A DNA stretch of 64,000 nt from Cryobacterium gelidum (GTDB taxonomy: Bacteria; Actinomycetota; Actinomycetes; Actinomycetales; Microbacteriaceae), in the NCBI RefSeq assembly GCF_004403985.1, contig NZ_SOHL01000016.1:62001-126000 (forward strand), in the 5' to 3' direction. Position numbers and translations under genes: made by a program. Each line of letters starts with the position of its first letter. Positions within the stretch are counted from its first letter, which is position 1. Positions 10,076 to 19,753 of the stretch are shown here, one piece after another. The notes under the pieces were generated by a model, which did no database searches, was not told the DNA's origin, and saw only the letters and a list, made by a program, of their open reading frames with translations.

Positions 10076-10102
10076 TTGGCACTCTCGCTGTGAGTCTGCT
10101 AA
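10076..10102. promoter_or_regulatory. Second, degenerate CIRCE operator overlapping the groES promoter
   Basis: TTGGCACTC (10076-10084), nine bases, then GTCTGCTAA (10094-10102). Against the consensus TTAGCACTC-N9-GAGTGCTAA the left arm matches 8/9 and the right 7/9. TTGGCA at 10076-10081 also makes a plausible -35 hexamer, so a repressor here would block the promoter. The paired-operator layout upstream of groES is known from other actinobacteria. Confidence 0.72.
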
Positions 10103-10127
10103 CCCAAATCTTAGAAAGAGGTCAACC

Positions 10128-10424
10128 GTGTCGGTCTCCATCAAGCCGCTCGAGGATCGCATCGTCATCAAGCAGGTCGATGCCGAGCAGACCACCGCAT
10201 CAGGTCTGGTCATTCCTGACACCGCGAAGGAAAAGCCCCAGGAGGGCGAAGTTGTTGCTGTCGGCCCCGGCCGTATTGACGACAACGGCAACCGCGTCCC
10301 TCTCGACATCGCCGTCGGCGACAAGGTCATCTACTCCAAGTACGGCGGAACCGAGGTCAAGTTCGGTGGCGATGACCTGCTGGTTCTCTCCGCGCGCGAC
10401 GTGCTCGCCGTGGTCGTTCGCTAA
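10128..10424 (+). CDS. groES: Co-chaperonin GroES
   Basis: Heptameric lid for the GroEL folding chamber. It has 98 residues, the usual size, beginning [16 protein letters not shown] with the mobile-loop region [23 protein letters not shown] and ending [14 protein letters not shown] 10128 is chosen because AGAAAGAGG lies 7 bp upstream and because the KPLEDR start is conserved; longer in-frame starts would run through the CIRCE elements. No groEL follows: a strong terminator comes 32 bp after the stop and then rarD, so GroEL must be encoded elsewhere. Confidence 0.97.
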   Translation: MSVSIKPLEDRIVIKQVDAEQTTASGLVIPDTAKEKPQEGEVVAVGPGRIDDNGNRVPLDIAVGDKVIYSKYGGTEVKFGGDDLLVLSARDVLAVVVR

Positions 10425-10455
10425 GTAGGTTCTTCACTACCTAGTCTTTAGACTG

Positions 10456-10491
10456 AAACTCCCGGATGGCACCGCCATCCGGGAGTTTTTG
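10456..10491 (+). terminator. Rho-independent terminator after groES
   Basis: A perfect 15-bp stem (10456-10470 with 10474-10488) with a 3-base loop, closing in a T run. It ends the groES transcript and makes groES monocistronic. The A run on the 5' side could let it act weakly on the other strand. Confidence 0.93.
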
Positions 10492-10525
10492 TTTGCGCAT
10501 GTTCTGTTCCGCAGGAGAAAACACT

Positions 10526-11470
10526 ATGACTGATGCCGCCGTACCAGCCGAAATGGCGGCACGGTCCACCCACCGTACCGGCCTCATCTTCGGCGGCTTC
10601 GCCTACGGCCTTTGGGGTGTGCTGCCCCTGTACTTTCTGCTTCTCGCCCCGTCGGGAGCTTTTGAGATCGTGGCCTGGCGGGTGCTGTTCTCCCTCGTCT
10701 TCTGCGCCCTGATCATCACACTCACCCGCACCTGGGCCGTACTGGGGCGGGCGCTTCGCCAGCCGCGCCTGGTCTGGATCATGGGACTGGCCGGGGTCTT
10801 CATCTTCATCAACTGGCAGACCTACGTGATCGCCGCGACCACGGGTCACGTTGTCGAAGCGTCTCTCGGCTACTTCATCAACCCGATCGTCACGGTGTTG
10901 CTGGGCGTCTTCGTGCTGCACGAACGTCTGCGCCGGCTGCAATGGGTGGCCATCGGCATCAGCTTTCTGGCCGTGGTGGTACTCGCCGTGGGTTACGGGT
11001 CGCTCCCGTGGATCTCCCTCATCCTCGCGTTCTCTTTCGGATTCTACGGACTGATCAAAAAACGGGTCGGGCACAGCGTCGACGCAGTCACCGGCCTCAC
11101 CCTCGAAACTGCCTGGCTCGCCCCCGTCGCCGTCGTGCAACTCGTCGTCGTCTCGGGAATGTCCGGCCTCACCTTCGGCACCGTTTCGCCCTGGCACACC
11201 GCGGGCCTGCTCGCGGCCGGTGTCATCACAGCGGTTCCGTTGCTGCTCTTTGCGGCCGCCGCACGACGATTACCGCTCACGGTGCTCGGACTCATTCAGT
11301 TCGTTGCCCCCGTCATGCAGTTTCTCGTGGGTGTGTTTATTCTGAATGAGGCGATGCCGGTGGAACGCTTTGCGGGGTTTGGTCTGGTCTGGGTTGCGCT
11401 GATCCTCTTGACGGTCGACATGGTCGTTTCGGGTAAGGCTCCGCGTCGAGGGTCCCTCGAACCAGCCTGA
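10526..11470 (+). CDS. rarD: RarD-type EamA/DMT family transporter
   Basis: A 314-residue integral membrane protein of the drug/metabolite transporter superfamily, RarD subfamily, with about ten hydrophobic segments and the paired EamA repeats. FGGFAYGLWGVLPLYF near the N terminus, EIVAWRVLFSL and SLGYFINPIVTVLLG are typical RarD motifs, and QFVAPVMQFLVGVF marks the second repeat. ATG 10526 is chosen from AGGAGA about 8 bp upstream. Substrate of RarD proteins is not firmly known. The upstream terminator separates it from groES. Confidence 0.9.
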   Translation: MTDAAVPAEMAARSTHRTGLIFGGFAYGLWGVLPLYFLLLAPSGAFEIVAWRVLFSLVFCALIITLTRTWAVLGRALRQPRLVWIMGLAGVFIFINWQTYVIAATTGHVVEASLGYFINPIVTVLLGVFVLHERLRRLQWVAIGISFLAVVVLAVGYGSLPWISLILAFSFGFYGLIKKRVGHSVDAVTGLTLETAWLAPVAVVQLVVVSGMSGLTFGTVSPWHTAGLLAAGVITAVPLLLFAAAARRLPLTVLGLIQFVAPVMQFLVGVFILNEAMPVERFAGFGLVWVALILLTVDMVVSGKAPRRGSLEPA

Positions 11471-11530
11471 CCAGCCGATACGCTGGTTCGACAGCTCGCA
11501 CTCGCGGCGATACAGCTCCAAAGGACTCAG

Positions 11531-12244
11531 ATGCTCCGTCGCACGCTCCTCGCTGTCGTACTGCTCGGCGCAGTGACCCTCGCCGGATGTACGGCTGCGC
11601 CGGTCGCCGCGCCGCTCGCTGCCCCGGTCGCTGTCCCGGTCGCTGGTCCGGCTCCGACCGGCGACGGAACCCTGAGCATCGGCACGCTGTTTCCGATGAC
11701 GGGGGTCAACGCCGCAAGCGGTGCCGCCCAAGTGGCGGGCGCGGAAGTCGCGCTACGCGATATTTTGGCCGGCCAGGCCGCGCCATTCCAGCCCGTGCAG
11801 CTCATTCACCGCAACTCGGCCGGCGATCTTGCCGCCTCCTACGCCGATCTCGTGGCGCGCGGCGTCGACCTGGTGCTGTGGGACGCAACGACAGCGCTGC
11901 CGACGGATGCTGAAGGTTCCGTTGGCAACGCCGCCATCGTGGCCCTGAGTGATTTCGCCAACGGCGGTACACCGCTCGCCGCCGACGAAGCGTTCACAGC
12001 CCGCCTGACGACCGCTGACCCGGGAATCGCCGCAACAGCCGGCGGTGCTGAAGCCTACGACGGGGTGGTGACGGCTGCCCTCGCAGCCGCCATCACCGGG
12101 GACGACGGTGGCGCCTCGATCGAAGCGGGCTGGCCCCAGGTCACTGCTGGAAGCGCCGTCTGCACCTCGTGGGGGGAGTGTGTGCTTGCCCTGGCGGAGA
12201 CGGGAAACATCGATTATCAAGGCATTACTGGCCGTCGTTCGTAA
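11531..12244 (+). CDS. Shortened branched-chain amino-acid binding lipoprotein
   Basis: A 237-residue lipoprotein: signal peptide with lipobox LAGC (Cys20), then an Ala/Pro linker, then LSIGTLFPMTGVNAASGAAQ, which matches the start of LivK-type binding domains. Its second half (FTARL...AEAYDGVV.AALAAA ... NIDYQGITG) matches the C-terminal part of the neighbouring full-length binding protein (FTSRL...AESYDAVVLIALAA ... VNYDGFSG). About 145 residues in the middle, most of the second lobe and part of the hinge, are missing, and the protein ends shortly after the last match. It may be a decayed duplicate or a binding protein that has lost ligand closure. An AAAGGA-like site lies just upstream of the ATG. 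Confidence 0.75.
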   Translation: MLRRTLLAVVLLGAVTLAGCTAAPVAAPLAAPVAVPVAGPAPTGDGTLSIGTLFPMTGVNAASGAAQVAGAEVALRDILAGQAAPFQPVQLIHRNSAGDLAASYADLVARGVDLVLWDATTALPTDAEGSVGNAAIVALSDFANGGTPLAADEAFTARLTTADPGIAATAGGAEAYDGVVTAALAAAITGDDGGASIEAGWPQVTAGSAVCTSWGECVLALAETGNIDYQGITGRRS

Positions 12245-12371
12245 CGATTTGGTCGCTTTGCGGTGTTCTCAGACGAAGAGGGAGGTTTCTGGGCCGTTGA
12301 TTGCCTACTCTGACACCACGGCAGTCAACCGGCTGACCAGACTTACCCCCTTTTTACTATCAAGGAGCAAC

Positions 12372-13676
12372 ATGAGCGTTTTCGCGAAGGCCTCGGCCTC
12401 CCGCTCAGTTCGTACCCTCGTTACCGGCGTCGCCCTCATCGGCGTAAGCGCCCTTTTGCTCACCGGCTGCAGCAACGGCGCTGCTACGGCGCCTTCAGAA
12501 TCGGCAGCCCCCGCTGCGGGTACTGCTGCAGACTTCAAGACGGTCGAGGCTGGTGATCGTGATCTGTCCCTGAAGATCGGCACCATCCTCCCGCAGAGTG
12601 GTGGACTGGCCTTCCTCGGCCCGCCCGAAGAAGCGGGTGTTCAGCTCGCGGTCAATGACATCAACAAGGCCGGCCTCGGCATCAACGTGGAAGCAATCTT
12701 CCGCGACTCGGGCGATACCACGACCGACACCGCCACTGTCTCCGTGACCGACCTGCTGTCGCAGGACGTCACCGCGATCGTCGGTGCGGCCTCATCGGGT
12801 GTCTCCAAAACCGTGATCGACCAGATCACCGGTGCCGGAGTCGTGCAGTTCTCCCCGGCCAACACCTCGGACGCGTTCACCACGTACGCCGATAACGGCC
12901 TGTACTGGCGCACGGCGCCCTCCGATGTGCTGCAGGGTGAAGTGCTCGGCAACCTGATTGCTGAAGACGGCAACGCCACCCTCGGCCTGATCGTGCTGAA
13001 CGACGCCTACGGAACCGGCCTGGCCAAGTACGTCGGTGACGCATTCACCGCCGGCGGCGGCGAAGTCGTCGCGACGGCGCTGTTCAACGAGGGCGACCCG
13101 AACTTCACGGCTCAAATCGCCGAGGTCACGGCTCAGGATCCCGACGCGATCGCCCTGATCACGTTCGACCAGGCCAAGGTCATCGTTCCCGACCTGGTAG
13201 CCACCGGCTTCCCGGGCGACAAGCTGTACTTCGTCGACGGAAACGTCTCCGACTACAGCGCCGACTTCGCGCCGGGTCTCATCAAAGGTGCCCAAGGCAC
13301 GCTGCCCGGCCTGGACACCGCATCCCTCGGTGACTTCACCAGTCGCCTGCTCGAAATCACCCCGACGCTGACCGACTTCAGCTACGCAGCCGAGTCGTAC
13401 GATGCTGTCGTCCTGATCGCTCTGGCGGCCTATGCGGGCAACGACGTGTCGGGCAAGTCGATTGCGAGCTACCTGCGACAGGTCTCCGGCGGAACCGGCG
13501 ACGGCACTACGGTCACCGACTTCAAGGCCGCTGCTGCAGCGTTGAAGGCCGGTGAGCAAGTCAACTATGACGGCTTCTCCGGTCCGATCACGTTCGATGA
13601 GAACGGCGACCCCACCGGTGCAACCATCGGCATCTATAAGTTCGATGCAGAAAACAAGTACGCCCGTACCAACTAG
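12372..13676 (+). CDS. livK: Branched-chain amino-acid ABC transporter substrate-binding lipoprotein
   Basis: A 434-residue extracytoplasmic binding protein anchored by a lipobox (LLLTGC, Cys33). LKIGTILPQSGGLAFLGPPEEAGVQLA is the family start, AIVGAASSGVS and QFSPANTSDAF line the predicted ligand cleft, and VNYDGFSGPITFDENGDPTGA is the standard C-terminal signature. ATG 12372 is preceded by AAGGAG (12362-12367); longer in-frame starts have no signal peptide. It should deliver substrate to the livFGMH operon that runs towards it on the other strand. The substrate class (Leu/Ile/Val or a related amide/amino acid) is inferred from family. Confidence 0.92.
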   Translation: MSVFAKASASRSVRTLVTGVALIGVSALLLTGCSNGAATAPSESAAPAAGTAADFKTVEAGDRDLSLKIGTILPQSGGLAFLGPPEEAGVQLAVNDINKAGLGINVEAIFRDSGDTTTDTATVSVTDLLSQDVTAIVGAASSGVSKTVIDQITGAGVVQFSPANTSDAFTTYADNGLYWRTAPSDVLQGEVLGNLIAEDGNATLGLIVLNDAYGTGLAKYVGDAFTAGGGEVVATALFNEGDPNFTAQIAEVTAQDPDAIALITFDQAKVIVPDLVATGFPGDKLYFVDGNVSDYSADFAPGLIKGAQGTLPGLDTASLGDFTSRLLEITPTLTDFSYAAESYDAVVLIALAAYAGNDVSGKSIASYLRQVSGGTGDGTTVTDFKAAAAALKAGEQVNYDGFSGPITFDENGDPTGATIGIYKFDAENKYARTN

Positions 13677-13692
13677 CTCCACTGCATGAGGT

Positions 13693-13722
13693 GAAGGGCC
13701 CCGGCTTCTGCCGGGGCCCTTC
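13693..13722 (+). terminator. Terminator hairpin after livK
   Basis: A 13-bp GC-rich stem (13693-13705 with 13710-13722) around a TTCT loop, 16 bp after the livK stop. The T run is poor, so it may need help from Rho. Confidence 0.75.
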
Positions 13723-13786
13723 TACGTGCGTGCTGCGGGCAACCCGGCAACCGGCATCCGCTCACGAGGCAGGGCACACACGCAGA

Positions 13787-13817
13787 AGCGGCGCCCGGGA
13801 ATGTCCCGGACGCCGCT
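13787..13817 (-). terminator. Hairpin downstream of the liv operon
   Basis: A 14-bp stem with one mismatch (13787-13800 with 13804-13817) around ATG, 25 bp beyond the livF stop. It lies between convergent transcripts. There is no T run, so termination is inferred from position and stem strength. Confidence 0.6.
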
Positions 13818-13842
13818 GTTGGCCTGTGAAGGGGGTTGGGCG

Positions 13843-14610
13843 CTAATCCTGTCCCAGGGTGCCCAGATACAGGCCGATCACCTTGGGGTCGTTCAAAAGC
13901 TCACGTCCGGTGCCGGTGTAGGCGTCGCGCCCCTGGTCGAGTACATAACCGCGGTCACAGATCTGCAGGCAGCGACGTGCGTTCTGCTCGACCATGATCG
14001 TGGTCACACCGGCCTTGTTGATCTCTTTCACGCGCAGGAAGGCTTCGTCCTGGCGCACGGGGGAGAGGCCGGCGCTCGGCTCGTCGAGCAGCAACACGTG
14101 TGGGCCCATCATGAGCGCGCGGCTCATGGCGACCATCTGGCGTTCGCCGCCCGAGAGGGACCCCGCGCGCTGGGACATGCGCTTGCCGAGCTCGGGAAAG
14201 ATCTCGGTGACGAACGCGAGACGTTCCACGAGGCCCTTGGGCTTCAAAAAGATGCCCATTTCCAAGTTCTCGCGAATGGTGAGTGTGGGAAAAACGTTGT
14301 TGTTCTGCGGTACGAACCCCACACCCTGCGCGACCAGCTTGTTCGCCTTGAGGTTGGTGATGTTGTTGCCGCGCAGCAGAATTTCGCCGTCGCGCACCTT
14401 CACCTGGCCGAAGATCGACTTGAGCAGCGTCGATTTGCCGGCGCCGTTCGGGCCGATGATGCCGATCAGTTCGCCGTCGTAGGCGGTGAGCGAACAGGCG
14501 TTGAGAATGTTCACGCCGGTGACGTAGCCGGCGGTGACGTTCTTGACCTCGACGACAGCTTCCCGGGTCTCGGTCGGCGCCGGCGGGGCCAGTGGGTCAG
14601 CGTTCGTCAT
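13843..14610 (-). CDS. livF: Branched-chain amino-acid ABC transporter ATPase LivF
   Basis: A 255-residue ABC ATPase of the high-affinity branched-chain amino-acid importer. Walker A is GPNGAGKST near residue 52, the signature is LSGGERQMVAMSRALM, and Walker B is VLLLDEPSAGLSP. IFPELGKRMSQRAGSLSGGE and the short C-terminal tail are typical of LivF. Its start overlaps the end of livG by 14 bp, so it is the last gene of the livHMGF operon. Together with LivG it powers LivHM. Confidence 0.95.
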   Translation of the reverse strand: MTNADPLAPPAPTETREAVVEVKNVTAGYVTGVNILNACSLTAYDGELIGIIGPNGAGKSTLLKSIFGQVKVRDGEILLRGNNITNLKANKLVAQGVGFVPQNNNVFPTLTIRENLEMGIFLKPKGLVERLAFVTEIFPELGKRMSQRAGSLSGGERQMVAMSRALMMGPHVLLLDEPSAGLSPVRQDEAFLRVKEINKAGVTTIMVEQNARRCLQICDRGYVLDQGRDAYTGTGRELLNDPKVIGLYLGTLGQD

Positions 14611-15556
14611 CGAGCAACTCCTTCATGGCTACCACGTTTTCTGCTTCGGCACCGAGGTCTTCGCCGATGTCCTCGTCGTGGTGTTGCCCGAGGTAGGCAT
14701 CGATCACGGCTGGATTCTTCATGACCTCGTGCGGGTCGCCCTCGGCGACCACCTTGCCCTCGGCCATCACAATCACCCAGTCGGCAATATGGCGCACCAT
14801 GTGCATGTCGTGCTCCACGAACAGAACGGTCATGCCCTGGGACTTGAGGTTCAGAATGTGGTCGAGCAACGACTGCGTCAGAGCGGGGTTGACGCCGGCC
14901 ATCGGCTCATCGAGCATGACCAGGGTCGGGTCGCTCATGAGCGCCCGCGCCATTTCGAGCAGCTTGCGCTGCCCACCGGAGAGACTCGCCGCGTAGTCGT
15001 CTTTCTTGGTATCGAGCTTGAACCGGGTGAGAAGATCGAGCGCCTTGGCCCGGTTCTCCTCTTCCTGGTTGCGCCAGAGAAAGGGCAGCAGCGCACGGAA
15101 CATGTTCTCGCCGGTCTGGCCCTTGGCGCCGAGCAACATATTGTCCATGACGGTCAGCAGACCGAGCGCCTTGGTCAGCTGGAACGTACGAATCTGGCCC
15201 ATGCGTGCGACCCGGTACGCCGGAACGCCAGCGAGGGAGCGGCCGTCGAAGGTCCACTTGCCGTCATCGGGCTTGTCGAAGCCGGTCAGCAGGTTGAACA
15301 GGGTCGTCTTGCCGGCGCCGTTGGGGCCGATGAGCGCTGTGATCGCGCCGCGCGGAACCTCAACGTGCTCGACGTCGACGGCGGTGAGCCCACCGAAAGT
15401 GCGGCGAACGTTGTCGACGACGAGAATCGGGTCGACCTTCGCACAGCCCGGTTCAGCTTCACCGATGTGTAGGCCGGTCGTTTTGATCGGCTTCTGGGAA
15501 GGGACGGGCGGCTCCAGTGGAGCCGTCGAACCCTGGGGAACAGCGTTAGCGGACAA
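14597..15556 (-). CDS. livG: Branched-chain amino-acid ABC transporter ATPase LivG
   Basis: A 319-residue ABC ATPase, longer than the usual 255-280 because of about 45 extra N-terminal residues rich in Pro and Ala. Walker A is GPNGAGKTTLFNLLTGF, the LivG-type insert FQLTKALGLLTVMDNML follows, the signature is LSGGQRKLLEMARAL, and Walker B is LVMLDEPMAGVNP. A C-terminal extension of about 30 acidic residues runs beyond the usual end (YLGQHHDED onward). It overlaps livM by 11 bp and livF by 14 bp, implying translational coupling. Confidence 0.95.
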   Translation of the reverse strand: MSANAVPQGSTAPLEPPVPSQKPIKTTGLHIGEAEPGCAKVDPILVVDNVRRTFGGLTAVDVEHVEVPRGAITALIGPNGAGKTTLFNLLTGFDKPDDGKWTFDGRSLAGVPAYRVARMGQIRTFQLTKALGLLTVMDNMLLGAKGQTGENMFRALLPFLWRNQEEENRAKALDLLTRFKLDTKKDDYAASLSGGQRKLLEMARALMSDPTLVMLDEPMAGVNPALTQSLLDHILNLKSQGMTVLFVEHDMHMVRHIADWVIVMAEGKVVAEGDPHEVMKNPAVIDAYLGQHHDEDIGEDLGAEAENVVAMKELLDDER

Positions 15557-16526
15557 AAGCTAACTCCTTCTTATTACCGAAGATGCCTTGCGGTCTAAAG
15601 ATGACGATCAACATGATCGCCACTCCTACCAGGATGAAACGTAGCTGTCCGCCCTGGATGGCCGTCATGAACGGCAACCAGCCCGCCTCCACAGCCCGGG
15701 CGACAAAACCGGAGAAGAACGACAGGAGCACCCAAAAGATCATCGAACCGATGATCGGGCCGAGCACCGTCGCGGCACCACCGAGCAGGAGAATGGCGTA
15801 GATGAAGAAGGTCAGCGTCGTCTGATAGTTCGACGGCACGACCGCTCGCGGCAGGGCAAAGATCATGCCGGCGATGGTGCCGAGCACGCCACCGAAAACG
15901 AGTGACTGCATTTTGTAGGCGTAGACGTTCTTGCCGAGCGCGCGCACGGCGTCTTCGTCTTCCCGGATGCCTTTAATGACGCGGCCCCACGGGCTGCGCA
16001 TCACCTGCCAGACCAACAAAGCCGCCAGAATCACAATCGACCAGGCAACGATGCGCAACCAGGTGTCATAGGCGTTGTTCTCAAAGGGGCCGAACCCGTA
16101 GCTGCCCTCAGCGAGCGGGTTCAGCGCCGCGAATTCATTCTTGTATCCGCTCAAACCGTTGGCCGAACCGGTCACCGAGGCGAAGGTGTTCGTTGTGAAC
16201 AACAACCGCACGATCTCCGCGGCCGCGATCGTCACGATGGCCAGGTAGTCCGCCCGCAGTCGCAGGGTAGGAATACCCAGGATCAACGCGAAGACAACGG
16301 ACGCGCCCACGCCGACCAGAAAGGCGCCCCAGACAGGAAACCCGAAGGTCAGAATCGAGATCGCATAGCCGTAGGCTCCGAGAGCCATGAACCCGGCCTG
16401 GCCGAAGTTGAGCAGGCCGGTGTATCCGAAGTGCACGGCGAGCCCGAGGGCGGCGAGTGCGTAGGCGGCAGTGGTCGGGCTGATCAGCTCGACGGCAGCG
16501 TTGCTAAAGATTGCTCCCCAGTCCAT
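15546..16526 (-). CDS. livM: Branched-chain amino-acid ABC transporter permease LivM
   Basis: A 326-residue permease with about nine hydrophobic segments. GYTGLLNFGQAGFMALGAYGYA near residues 34-55 is the LivH/LivM signature, SPWGRVIKGIREDEDAVRALGKN is the coupling-helix (EAA-like) loop, and GGAATVLGPIIGS marks the C-terminal half. The gene starts 8 bp after livH ends and overlaps livG. It pairs with LivH in the transmembrane channel. Confidence 0.94.
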   Translation of the reverse strand: MDWGAIFSNAAVELISPTTAAYALAALGLAVHFGYTGLLNFGQAGFMALGAYGYAISILTFGFPVWGAFLVGVGASVVFALILGIPTLRLRADYLAIVTIAAAEIVRLLFTTNTFASVTGSANGLSGYKNEFAALNPLAEGSYGFGPFENNAYDTWLRIVAWSIVILAALLVWQVMRSPWGRVIKGIREDEDAVRALGKNVYAYKMQSLVFGGVLGTIAGMIFALPRAVVPSNYQTTLTFFIYAILLLGGAATVLGPIIGSMIFWVLLSFFSGFVARAVEAGWLPFMTAIQGGQLRFILVGVAIMLIVIFRPQGIFGNKKELAFVR

Positions 16527-16534
16527 GTGAACCC

Positions 16535-17839
16535 CTAACCAATTCTCTCTTTGCGACCCAGGATGCCTTGCGGCCGGAACAGCAGTACCAGGATCAAAAT
16601 AACAAGGGCGCCGACGACCTTGAGGTCGGACGGCAGCCAGAGCGTCGAGAGCTCAACGAAGAGCCCGACGATGAGGGAGCCGACGAGGGCTCCGAAGGCC
16701 GTGCCGAGACCGCCCAGGGTTACCGCGGCGAAGACGAGAAGCAGCATCTGAAAGCCCATGTCCCAGCTGACGCCCGGGCGAAAATACGCCCAGAGCACAC
16801 CGCTGAGTCCGGCGAGGGCTGCGCCCACCACCCAGACAATGCGGATTACGCCGTCGACGTCAATACCGCTCGCCGAGGCCAGGCTGGGGTTGTCGGAGAC
16901 GGCACGGGTGGCCTTACCGATGCGGGTGCGCAGCAGAAAGTAGGCCACGGCGAGCAGCACGACGATGCTGATGCCCATGCTCGCCAGGTCGATCGGGGAG
17001 AGCGAGATCGGACCAAACTTCAGGTCGGTCATTCCGGCCCCGGGGAGCTGGCTCGTGCTGCCGCCAAAGAAGTACTGGTACAGGTAGCGCAGGGCGAGCG
17101 ACAGGCCGATGCTCACGATCATGAGGGGGATCACTGCCACGCCCTTGCGGCGCAACGGTTTCCAGATCACCGCATCGAGGCCGTACCCCAGCACGCCGCT
17201 GAGCGCGATGGCGATCAGAATGGCGAGCCAGATCGGTAGCCCCAGGTTGATCGAGAAGACCAGAGTCATCAGGGCGCCAAAAGTGATCATCTCGGCGTGG
17301 GCGAAGTTGCTCAGGCCGGTGGTGCCGAAGATCAGCGACACCCCGATCGCCGCGAGCGCGAGCAGCAGGCCGAAGTTCAAACCGTTCACGAAGCGGTTGA
17401 CGAACTGGTCGAAGAAACTAACCGTGTTGCGGGTGCCTTCACCGAGGAAGAAGTTGACCGACTTGCGGTCGGTCAAGCCGAATTCCGTATCGATAACGTT
17501 ACCTCCCTTGGCGACGACGACGCCCTTCGGCAGGGTTTCCTCGTCGAGGGTGACCTCGTAGGTGCCCTTCTCGGGAACGCCGATCGCCCACTTGCCGTCG
17601 GCATCCGTCACGGTGTCGGCCTTGTAGCCGTTGCCGTCGACGGCGATGGCCACGCCGACGAGGGCTTCACCATTGAACTTCACGTTGCCAGAGAGAGTGA
17701 AGTTGTACTCAGTGCCTACCTCGTCGGCGTGCGCACTGCCCGCCGAGAAGGTAGCCATAGACAGGGCTGCGAGAAGCGTTACAAACAGAATGACGAGCAT
17801 TCTTGGTACGGATCTCTGAGCCTTAAGAGTGGACTTCAC
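16535..17839 (-). CDS. livH: Branched-chain amino-acid permease LivH with exported N-terminal domain
   Basis: A 434-residue protein. Residues from about 150 on are a normal LivH permease (LIFGTTGLSNFAHAEMITFGA, IGKATRAVSDNPSLASASGID as coupling loop, TLGGLGTAFGALVGS). Residues 1-40 look like a cleavable signal peptide ending SAHA-D, followed by about 90 residues resembling a carboxypeptidase-regulatory or SpaA-like beta-sandwich (FTLSGNVKFNGEALVGVAIAVDGNG, TDADGKWAI, KGTYEVTLDE). LivH proteins are usually about 300 residues, so this is a fusion. GTG 17839 follows GGAGG at the right distance. It is the first gene of the operon; its promoter lies in the 232-bp divergent region shared with guaB. 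Confidence 0.92.
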   Translation of the reverse strand: MKSTLKAQRSVPRMLVILFVTLLAALSMATFSAGSAHADEVGTEYNFTLSGNVKFNGEALVGVAIAVDGNGYKADTVTDADGKWAIGVPEKGTYEVTLDEETLPKGVVVAKGGNVIDTEFGLTDRKSVNFFLGEGTRNTVSFFDQFVNRFVNGLNFGLLLALAAIGVSLIFGTTGLSNFAHAEMITFGALMTLVFSINLGLPIWLAILIAIALSGVLGYGLDAVIWKPLRRKGVAVIPLMIVSIGLSLALRYLYQYFFGGSTSQLPGAGMTDLKFGPISLSPIDLASMGISIVVLLAVAYFLLRTRIGKATRAVSDNPSLASASGIDVDGVIRIVWVVGAALAGLSGVLWAYFRPGVSWDMGFQMLLLVFAAVTLGGLGTAFGALVGSLIVGLFVELSTLWLPSDLKVVGALVILILVLLFRPQGILGRKERIG

Positions 17840-18059
17840 GGGACCTCCATGTTGGTGCCGACCGGTGGGTGACCGAGCGGGCGCCGGACAAGTACAGCCA
17901 ATGTCGTTGGTGTTGTAAGTGCCGATTATGTCCTAAATTTTTCGAAAGTTCGCACCGGCTCACGATTCGTGGGCGGAATGTGATCAGCGCAAACACGCTT
18001 AACATTGGAGGACCCGTTAAATCATGCGATTTGTCGGACAATTTTCTGTTTTTTGCTAG

Positions 18060-19574
<1,515 letters not shown>

Positions 19575-19753
19575 GTCCGGCTCGGGCCGCCGCTCGCGTT
19601 CTTGGGGCGGCCCGCGCTGACGACGGGTCATCCGCTCCTCGCTCAAAACTCGAAGGGCCCGCGGAATACCCGCCGCCCCGCTTCTGAAGCAGCTTGTCTG
19701 TCGCAGCCTCCGCTCGAAAAAGGGATGTCGGTGACTGCCTCTAAACTGGAACC

